From Chlamydia sp. BM-2023 (GTDB lineage: Bacteria > Chlamydiota > Chlamydiia > Chlamydiales > Chlamydiaceae), in contig NZ_CAXIED010000001.1 in assembly GCF_964023145.1 (NCBI RefSeq), forward strand, positions 558,001 to 622,000: 64,000 nucleotides of DNA. Direction: 5' to 3'. Below are positions 54,292-61,055 of this stretch, piece after piece. A program made the translations under genes and the position numbers. Under the pieces are notes generated by a model that worked only from the letters and a program-made list of their open reading frames with translations, ran no database searches and was not told the DNA's origin. Each line of letters opens with the position of its first letter. Within the stretch, counting starts at the first letter, position 1.

Positions 54292-55699
54292 ATTCTACAT
54301 GTTCAGGATTGAGAATTCCTGTTTCTTTGGCATATTGTGTTAGAGCTTCTCTGATTATCTCTAGCATTTCAGTTTTAGATGGATCTATGAAAGTTGGAAG
54401 AGCAAAGTCTTCAGGACCGACTTCTAAAAGTCCAAGCATACATGCTAATTCAAAATTTTGGGTGATAACAGCTTTGATTAAAGGTACCACAGGGACCTTC
54501 ATAGGCATGACTTTGTCATAGATTTCAGTGTCTATGATAGGACGAGCCTCTCCATGAAGATTTGTATCGGGATTCATAAAAGTACGTTTTCTTTTTAAGA
54601 ATCCCGCGAGATATGCTCTAGTGCGGGTGGCTTTGTTAATGCCTAATCTTAAGAAATTAAATGCTTCGCGTTTCTTTGGATTAGGAAGAACAGAGATTGC
54701 AGAGTCTCTCATACCAAGACAAGGAAGATCTTCTTTTTTACAGAGTCTTCCTGTTAAAGGATCTCCGGAAATTAAAGTTACGTTTTCAGAAGAGACCTCA
54801 TCAATAGGAAGTAAACTATAGAAGTCAGCTCCCTTGGTGGTAATAACGTAGCGTCTTAGGGATGGTTTTAACCCTGATCCAGCTAATGCAACAACCTGCT
54901 CATTAAGAATTCTACCCTTTAGAAATAGATGGCCTATGGTTAAGACTTCTTGGAAGGATATAGTGAAAACAACATCTTTTTCATTAGCAATAGGCGCTAT
55001 GTAATGAATATGGGTAGACGGTGAACCTGAAGGATATGGTCCTGTAATTTGATGAAGATGCGCTATAGATTTTAAGTCTTTTTCAGGGAGAACAAGTCGA
55101 TCAGTAGAAATAATATGAGGACATAAGCCAAAGAGCTTGGCTATGGCACGAACACCAACATTGAAAACGTAAAAACCTTCTTCTCTAGAAGAAAAGACCG
55201 CTAGGTGTTTTTCCGTTGATGGTGTGAACGGTCGATTGTCTGCTAGGTTAATGAAAATGTCTCTGGGCGCTTGAGTTGGAAGAGCAGGAATGTCAAAAGG
55301 TCGTTGCTTAAAAAGAGCAAAAAGTCCTTCTTTTTTAAAAACTTCTAACAAGTCTTTAGGTGATAATTGAGACAGATCGTAGGAGTATTCTGTTAAATTT
55401 TTACCAGGAGTTTTCTTAATAACAACATCTAAAAGAGAGCGTTTTTCTCCTCTTCGAATATCTTGTATTATTCCAGAAACTGGGGAGGTAATAAAAACCC
55501 CTGGAAAATTTTTATACTCAGCAACGGGAGATCCCGAGCTAATAGTATCACCCTGAGCTACCTTAAGATTTAAAGCTAAGGAAGCATAAGGACGCAGGTC
55601 TACAGCAACTAAAGCTGGGTCTATTCTTTTAAGAAACCCAGATTCTTTAGGAGACCCTTGTAAGGATAGATCTAAACCCCGAGTAATCGTAATTTTCAT
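54290..55699 (-). CDS. nqrA: Na+-translocating NADH:quinone reductase subunit NqrA
   Basis: This encodes 469 residues. It is the soluble ubiquinone-handling subunit of Na-NQR, which in Chlamydia is the main NADH entry to respiration and a sodium pump. N-terminal barrel-like start (ITRGLDLSLQGSP), GVFITSPVSGIIQDI lipoyl-like domain and conserved later elements (TGPYPSGSPSTHIHYIAP; ISGDPLTGR; FMNPDTNLHGEARP) fit the family. The other nqr genes are not near. It is followed on its own strand by nothing; upstream is the CT635-like gene, 22 bp away, probably in one transcript. Confidence 0.95.
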   Translation of the reverse strand: MKITITRGLDLSLQGSPKESGFLKRIDPALVAVDLRPYASLALNLKVAQGDTISSGSPVAEYKNFPGVFITSPVSGIIQDIRRGEKRSLLDVVIKKTPGKNLTEYSYDLSQLSPKDLLEVFKKEGLFALFKQRPFDIPALPTQAPRDIFINLADNRPFTPSTEKHLAVFSSREEGFYVFNVGVRAIAKLFGLCPHIISTDRLVLPEKDLKSIAHLHQITGPYPSGSPSTHIHYIAPIANEKDVVFTISFQEVLTIGHLFLKGRILNEQVVALAGSGLKPSLRRYVITTKGADFYSLLPIDEVSSENVTLISGDPLTGRLCKKEDLPCLGMRDSAISVLPNPKKREAFNFLRLGINKATRTRAYLAGFLKRKRTFMNPDTNLHGEARPIIDTEIYDKVMPMKVPVVPLIKAVITQNFELACMLGLLEVGPEDFALPTFIDPSKTEMLEIIREALTQYAKETGILNPEHVE

Positions 55700-55721
55700 A
55701 CCTTAGGGATTATAGGCGTTT

Positions 55722-56156
55722 TTATAAGGGAATCCAGTTTTTTTTCTTATTTTTTTTCGTAGATGTGGTTTTTTGTTTCTTATTTACATTAGAAGCAGGA
55801 GTTTCAGCTCCTAAATCTTTTGATACTTCGTTAATAATAGCTTCTGTTTCTTTTTTATATTCATCACAAGAAGATCTTATATTTTCCAAAGCTAACCATT
55901 CTTCAGGAGAGAAATTATCAGGATTGTTAGCAAAAACCTCCATCTGCTCTTTTGTCATACCTGTTTGACGGAGAATTTCTTGCGATCGTTTGTCTAGTTC
56001 TTGGATCTTTTCTTGGGTTTTTTCCATTAAATACTCGTAATCTACTTCAGAGTCGGAAGATAAAGCAGAACCAAAAGAAGGATCGAAGTCTATATTATAA
56101 AGAGTAAGAATTTGTTTTATAGAATCTATTATTTTTTGTGCAGAATTACTATTCAT
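55722..56156 (-). CDS. Hypothetical protein (CT635-like)
   Basis: This encodes 144 residues with no signal peptide or membrane segment. It is mostly helical, acidic over residues 30-120 (EYLMEKTQEKIQELDKRSQEIL, then NPDNFSPEEWLALENI), ending in a lysine-rich tail (NKKQKTTSTKKNKKKN). The layout of a helical acidic body with a basic tail could suit a chaperone or an RNA-binding protein, but I cannot assign it. Starts 22 bp ahead of nqrA, same strand, and 111 bp from divergent greA. Confidence 0.75.
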   Translation of the reverse strand: MNSNSAQKIIDSIKQILTLYNIDFDPSFGSALSSDSEVDYEYLMEKTQEKIQELDKRSQEILRQTGMTKEQMEVFANNPDNFSPEEWLALENIRSSCDEYKKETEAIINEVSKDLGAETPASNVNKKQKTTSTKKNKKKNWIPL

Positions 56157-56244
56157 TAATACACCATGGATTTTAGTTTATTATAAAACAATGTTGTTAT
56201 TTTTGTGTTGAGTTATTGCTCTTTTTTATAGTTCAGCGTATATT

Positions 56245-56261
56245 TCCCGTTAAAAACGGGA
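56245..56261 (+). promoter_or_regulatory. Hairpin masking the greA ribosome-binding site
   Basis: TCCCGT (56245-56250) pairs with ACGGGA (56256-56261) around loop TAAAA. The right arm overlaps the GGGAG Shine-Dalgarno 6 nt before the GTG start, so folding would hide it. Confidence 0.5.
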
Positions 56262-56267
56262 GACATC

Positions 56268-58421
56268 GTGGACTATCTAGAAAAGTTGCAAGTCTTAATA
56301 GACGAAGAGCAACCCTCAAGTTTCTTTAATTTGTGGGAAGAATATTGTTTTAACGATGTAGTAAGGGAAAAAGAACTTATCGAAATCCTGGAGAAGGTAA
56401 AACATTCATCTTTAGCTCATTTGTTTGGTAAGATAGCGGATACGGTTCTTCCTTTGTGGGAGGCAATACCCGACGGCAAAGACAAGGATCAAGTTCTTCA
56501 GTTAGTTCTAGATTTACAAAACACGAATTCTAAGCAGTTTTATGATGCAGCCATAGACTATGTGAATAGAAAGTACCAGGGACGTGAAAATTTCTCTGAG
56601 GCTTTAAGGGTTGTGGGGCTTCGTGATGGTAGAGAGTTTCAGTATAGTTTAAGTCGTTTTGATTTTTTGATGCACCTTAGAGAAGGGAACTTTGTTTTCC
56701 ATTCTGGTGGTTGGGGAGTTGGAGAGGTTATGGGCGTCTCTTTTCTTCAGCAAAAGGTGTTGATAGAGTTCGAGGGAGTTATGATGGCTAAGGACATCTC
56801 TTTCGAAACAGCTTTTAAAAGTTTAGTTCCTTTAGCTAAGGATCATTTTTTATCTAGAAGATTTGGTGACCCTGATGGTTTTGAGGCATATGCTAAAGAA
56901 CATCCTGTGGAAGTTATAGAGATACTCCTTAAGGACATGGGCCCTAAAACGGCTAAAGAGATAAAAGATGAGCTTGTAGACCTGGTTATTCCTGAAGAGG
57001 AGTGGAACCGTTGGTGGCAAGCTACTAAAAGCAAGTTAAAGAAGAATAACCGTATAACGGCTCCTAAGACAATAAAAGAGCCTTACAGATTTAATCCTGG
57101 TGGGGACTCGTTGATTTCCCAGCTGGAAACACGTCTGTCAGAATCTGGAAACAGCTCTGAGAAAATCGTCGAAATCTATCAATTTATTAGAGACTTACAC
57201 AGTGAATTAAAAAAGCCTGAAAACAGAGCTATAGTTGTAAACGCTTTAAAAACGCTTCCTTTAGAAGAAAGCAAATCTCTAGAAATTCAAAGAGATATAC
57301 TTCTTTCTGAGTTTCTCGGGGATAAGTCTTGCAAAGTAGACAAAGAGCTTATAGCTTCGCTTTCTGAAGAAGAAGTCTTATCGATAGTATATAACATTTC
57401 TATAATAGCTTTGCAAAAAGCCTTCTTAATGTTGGTTAAACAACATTTTCAGTTGTGGGAAAGCGTCTTTATGAAGATTTTCCTGTCTACAACGGCTCCT
57501 GCTCTTCGAGAGCTTACTTTTAAAGTTTTTAAATCAGAAGAGTCTGGGTGTGCGCTAATTAAGGAAAAGCTTCTTAAGTGTATAGAGCACCCCATGATGT
57601 ATCCTGAGGTGTTTACTTGGTTTTTCTTAAAGTTGGGTACTCACGAAGATGGTATTTTTGATCCTGAAGATAAAAATATAGAAAGGATGTTCTTAGAGGC
57701 TGCTTTTGTATTTATGTATCATATAGCCTCAACGCCACAAAAAGATCTTGGGAAAAAGCTTTATGGTTTTCTTGTTGCGCAGCGCTATTTAGTAGTTCGC
57801 AATATGATAGAAGGCGCTCCTTTATCTTATTTAAAAGAGCTTCTTTTGCTCTCTACGAAGTGTAGTCAGTTTTCTTCCGGAGATCTTAGTGTTTTACAAA
57901 GTCTCGCTGAAGTTGTTCATCCCGATTTAAAAAAGAACAAGGTCGTTGTTGAAGAGGATATTCTTTGGACTACTTCTGATAGTTTCACAAAGATGAAAAA
58001 CAAGCTTCAATCTCTTGTTGGCAAGGAAATGGTAGATAATGCTAAGGAAATAGAGGATGCTAGGGCTTTGGGCGATCTTAGAGAGAACTCAGAGTACAAA
58101 TTTGCTTTAGAAAAACGAGCACGTTTGCAAGAAGAAATTCGTGTGCTTTCTGAAGAGGTAAATCGAGCTAGAGTATTAACCAAAGATATCGTCTTTACCG
58201 ATAAGGTGGGCGTGGGTTGTAAAGTTTCTTTGAAAGACGAAACGGGAAATAGTATAGAATACTCTATCTTGGGCCAGTGGGATGCTGATCCTGATAATTA
58301 TATCCTATCTTTAAAGTCCAAACTCGCTCAGGAAATGATAGGCAAAAGTGTTGGAGACACCTTGATGTTTCAAGGAAAGAATTACACGATTAGCAGTATA
58401 CAGACTATATGGGATGAGTAA
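56268..58421 (+). CDS. greA: GreA with long N-terminal extension
   Basis: This encodes 717 residues from a GTG with GGGAG 6 nt upstream. Only the last ~155 residues (about 560-717) are GreA: a coiled-coil NTD with the tip acidic pair D603 and E606 in [11 protein letters not shown] (canonical GDLxEN), then the C-terminal FKBP-like domain ([30 protein letters not shown]). GreA rescues stalled RNA polymerase by stimulating RNA cleavage. The first ~550 residues are helical, and around residues 140-175 an SH3-like segment ([14 protein letters not shown]) resembles a CarD/Mfd RNA-polymerase-binding domain. Chlamydial GreA is known to be this long. Confidence 0.94.
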   Translation: MDYLEKLQVLIDEEQPSSFFNLWEEYCFNDVVREKELIEILEKVKHSSLAHLFGKIADTVLPLWEAIPDGKDKDQVLQLVLDLQNTNSKQFYDAAIDYVNRKYQGRENFSEALRVVGLRDGREFQYSLSRFDFLMHLREGNFVFHSGGWGVGEVMGVSFLQQKVLIEFEGVMMAKDISFETAFKSLVPLAKDHFLSRRFGDPDGFEAYAKEHPVEVIEILLKDMGPKTAKEIKDELVDLVIPEEEWNRWWQATKSKLKKNNRITAPKTIKEPYRFNPGGDSLISQLETRLSESGNSSEKIVEIYQFIRDLHSELKKPENRAIVVNALKTLPLEESKSLEIQRDILLSEFLGDKSCKVDKELIASLSEEEVLSIVYNISIIALQKAFLMLVKQHFQLWESVFMKIFLSTTAPALRELTFKVFKSEESGCALIKEKLLKCIEHPMMYPEVFTWFFLKLGTHEDGIFDPEDKNIERMFLEAAFVFMYHIASTPQKDLGKKLYGFLVAQRYLVVRNMIEGAPLSYLKELLLLSTKCSQFSSGDLSVLQSLAEVVHPDLKKNKVVVEEDILWTTSDSFTKMKNKLQSLVGKEMVDNAKEIEDARALGDLRENSEYKFALEKRARLQEEIRVLSEEVNRARVLTKDIVFTDKVGVGCKVSLKDETGNSIEYSILGQWDADPDNYILSLKSKLAQEMIGKSVGDTLMFQGKNYTISSIQTIWDE

Positions 58422-58425
58422 AGGA

Positions 58426-58498
58426 TGGAGCATAGCGGAATCGAACCGCTGACCTCAACAATGCCATTGTTGCGCTCTACCAATTGAGCTAATACCCC
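58426..58498 (-). tRNA. tRNA-Ala (anticodon GGC)
   Basis: This 73-nt cloverleaf has acceptor GGGGTAT/ATGCTCC (with G-T pairs), D arm GCTC...GAGC, anticodon stem CAACA/TGTTG with loop ATGGCAT (anticodon GGC) and T arm AGCGG-TTCGATT-CCGCT, discriminator A. It lies on the minus strand between greA and tyrB. Confidence 0.95.
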
Positions 58499-58567
58499 AA
58501 AGGGATAAAATTATCACGAGATAGGTTTAGAATCAATCTTTGTGTACTAAGAAGGATATTCTTTAAG

Positions 58568-59758
58568 ATGAGTTTTTTTAATCAACTACCTGTGTTTGCT
58601 CCCGATTCCATTTTGGGTTTGCAAAAGCTATTTTTGGAAGATGATCGTGAGGAAAAAGTAAATCTTGTCGTAGGTTCTTATGAAGATCCTAATAAGGCTT
58701 ACGGGGGATTTTCTAGTGTTCGTAAGGCTCAGTTTCTATTTTTAGAAGACGAGATGAATAAGAGTTATCTACCTATTCGAGGTTTGTCTTCTTTTCTTAA
58801 AGACATGCAAAGGCTTGTCTTTGGTGGTGTCGATTCTAAATTTGTTACAGGTGTTCAAGCTTTAGGGGGCACCGGAGCCCTGCATTTGGGAGCGGAAATT
58901 TTTGCCATGGCCTATCCTAAAGGAAAGGTCTACATTCCTCAGCAAACATGGGGGAATCATGTAAGAATCTTTGCTCAGCAAGGTTTAGAAGTTCTTAGAT
59001 ACCCTTATTATAGCCCTGAAAGTAAAAGTTTAGTTTTTGATGAGATGGTAACCGCTTTAGAAGCTATTCCTAGTTATTCTATGGTGCTCTTGCAGTGTTG
59101 CTGTCATAATCCCACAGGAATGGATCTCAGTGAGCAAATGTGGGAACATCTTGCCGAGTTAATGCTAAAGCGTAACTTACTACCATTTTTTGATACTGCT
59201 TATTTAGGATTCGGAGAAGGAATAGAAAAAGATAGACGACCCATAGAGATTTTCACAGAACGAGGACATACGGTTTTTGTAGCTGCATGTGCTAGTAAGA
59301 ATTTCTCTCTATACGGTGAGCGTGTGGGGTATTTCTCTGTTTACAGCAGATCTGAGGATGATTTAGCTAATATTTCTAGCTGCCTTGAAGAGAAAATACG
59401 CGGAGCTTATTCTTCTCCTCCTAGACATGGTGCTAAAATTGTTGCTACGATATTGTCAGATGCTTTGTTAAGGGAAGAATGGTTGTCAGAATTAGATGGT
59501 ATCCGTCAGTCTTTAGGAAATATACGCGCGAAGTTTGTTCAGGCTATGCGTGAGCATGTCGGGCATTCTTTTGATTTTATCTTGTCTCAGAAAGGTTTTT
59601 TTGGTTATCCAGGGTTTTCTTCCGAACAGGTCGAGTTTTTAAGATCTGAGAAGGGAATATATACCACTAGCGGAGCAAGACTAAATCTTAAAGGAATCAC
59701 AGACGAAAATATTGATCGTGTAGCACGCGGGTTTGCAGAAGCTTTTCTGCTACAATAA
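58568..59758 (+). CDS. tyrB: Aromatic/aspartate aminotransferase (fold type I)
   Basis: This encodes 396 residues, a PLP-dependent class-I aminotransferase of the TyrB/AspC group. The PLP loop and Asp/Tyr region (CCHNPTGMDLSEQMW; FFDTAYLGFGEG) and the Schiff-base lysine in ACASKNFSLYGERVGYF are clear; the C-terminal TTSGARLNLKG carries the substrate-carboxylate arginine. It exchanges amino groups between aspartate or aromatic amino acids and 2-oxoglutarate. In chlamydiae the homologue has been suggested to serve other amino acids as well. A strong terminator follows. Confidence 0.94.
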   Translation: MSFFNQLPVFAPDSILGLQKLFLEDDREEKVNLVVGSYEDPNKAYGGFSSVRKAQFLFLEDEMNKSYLPIRGLSSFLKDMQRLVFGGVDSKFVTGVQALGGTGALHLGAEIFAMAYPKGKVYIPQQTWGNHVRIFAQQGLEVLRYPYYSPESKSLVFDEMVTALEAIPSYSMVLLQCCCHNPTGMDLSEQMWEHLAELMLKRNLLPFFDTAYLGFGEGIEKDRRPIEIFTERGHTVFVAACASKNFSLYGERVGYFSVYSRSEDDLANISSCLEEKIRGAYSSPPRHGAKIVATILSDALLREEWLSELDGIRQSLGNIRAKFVQAMREHVGHSFDFILSQKGFFGYPGFSSEQVEFLRSEKGIYTTSGARLNLKGITDENIDRVARGFAEAFLLQ

Positions 59759-59833
59759 TTCTTTAGGTTTTCGTTGTTATTAGCTTTGAAAACCTTATTC
59801 TCTAAATTACTCTATCTCATAAAGTGCTAAATA

Positions 59834-59864
59834 TAGGTGTGGGTGCAACCCACGCCTAGTTTTG
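59834..59864 (+). terminator. Rho-independent terminator downstream of tyrB
   Basis: An 11-bp stem with one G-T pair (59834-59844 with 59848-59858) and a GCA loop is followed by GTTTTGT, 76 bp after the stop. A second, weaker inverted repeat (AGGTTTTC...GAAAACCT, 59765-59795) lies nearer the gene. Confidence 0.75.
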
Positions 59865-59941
59865 TGAACGTCTTAATTAAAGTTAGAATTATGTTTTATT
59901 TTACCCGTTAGTATCATAAAACAAAAATGTTCTCATAATAT

Positions 59942-59970
59942 TTGATATTGAAAGCTTGTTTTAATTAGAT
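59942..59970 (+). promoter_or_regulatory. Probable sigma-66 promoter of mreC
   Basis: TTGATA (59942-59947), 17-bp spacer and TTAGAT (59965-59970) lie 24 bp before the mreC ATG, a reasonable -35/-10 pair. Confidence 0.45.
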
Positions 59971-59993
59971 TTTTCAGAAACACGATAAGAGCT

Positions 59994-61055
59994 ATGTGTG
60001 CAATCAAAAAAACAGATCATTCCCCAATAAAAGCAGCAAGCTCTGTTGCTTATCGTCGTCATAAAAAAAATAAGCTGTACGTATACGTATTGATTTTATT
60101 TAGCATTGTTTTGTGTTGGAGTTTGCCCCGAGGGATCTATGAAAATATGCAAAAATATTTCGTAGCTTCATATTCTCGCTTGTCTTTTAAAAAAACAGAG
60201 GTCCCTTATACAGATACCCCTTCTCAAGATATAGAAAGCTTGTTTTTAAAAGATCGGATAATGATTTTAGAAGAGCGGTTACAGGCGTATGAATTAGCCA
60301 ACTACGTCCCTCCTTTGTTTTCAGAAATCTTATCTCCCTATTTTCGCAATTTGATAGCCAGTAGAGTTATTTACCGTGATCCTGCTTATTGGGGGAGTTC
60401 TTGTTGGGTAAATGTAGGGAAAACTCAAAACATCCAAAAAAACTCTCCAGTGCTGTCAGGGAAGATTTTAGTAGGTCTTGTAGATTACGTAGGAGAGAAA
60501 CAATCACGGATTCGTTTGATTACTGATGTAGGTATGCAACCTTCTGTTGTGGCTGTTCGTGGTAGCATACAAGCAGGGTTGGTAAAAGATCAAATACATA
60601 GCCTCACAAAACAGCTTGAGCGACTTTCTAACTCCTATATTCTTGAAAAAGATAAATATGAAAAGTGCGATCAACTAGAAGAGCTCAACACTTCAATAAA
60701 ATGTGATGATGAAAATACCTTGCTATTAAGAGGAACGTTATCAGGTAACGGCGGACCCTTATGGAAAGAAGAAACTCTAGTTTTACACGGAGATGGATTT
60801 TGTTTTGCGGAGGGGAAAAATCTCCAAGTCGGGGATGTTTTAATTACCACAGGATTAGATGGAGTTTTTCCTCCAGGACTCTTTGTTGCTGAAATTACAA
60901 AAGTATGTAAACCAAGAGAAGGAGCTTGCTCTTATAAAATAGAAGCTAAATCTTTGGCTCAAGATTTGTCTAATCTCTCTTCGGTTTTGATTCTTCCCGC
61001 TATGGAATTCAACCCTAATGATAGACCGGATATATTTGGTCTATTATGGGACTAG
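59994..61055 (+). CDS. mreC: Rod-shape determining protein MreC
   Basis: This encodes 353 residues. It has a basic cytoplasmic start, one membrane segment (about 29-47), a coiled-coil stretch (about 75-95) and a periplasmic double beta-barrel domain. MreC signatures: ASRVIYRDPAYWGSSCWVNVG, SGKILVGLVDYVGEKQSRIRLITD, GDVLITTGLDGVFPPGLFVAEI, and the ending ANF-type region. MreC organises the MreB-directed peptidoglycan synthase, and chlamydiae use MreB rather than FtsZ for division, so it is probably a divisome part. An extra insert (about 195-240, cysteine-containing) is longer than usual. The 3' end overlaps recB by 41 bp on the other strand. Confidence 0.88.
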   Translation: MCAIKKTDHSPIKAASSVAYRRHKKNKLYVYVLILFSIVLCWSLPRGIYENMQKYFVASYSRLSFKKTEVPYTDTPSQDIESLFLKDRIMILEERLQAYELANYVPPLFSEILSPYFRNLIASRVIYRDPAYWGSSCWVNVGKTQNIQKNSPVLSGKILVGLVDYVGEKQSRIRLITDVGMQPSVVAVRGSIQAGLVKDQIHSLTKQLERLSNSYILEKDKYEKCDQLEELNTSIKCDDENTLLLRGTLSGNGGPLWKEETLVLHGDGFCFAEGKNLQVGDVLITTGLDGVFPPGLFVAEITKVCKPREGACSYKIEAKSLAQDLSNLSSVLILPAMEFNPNDRPDIFGLLWD

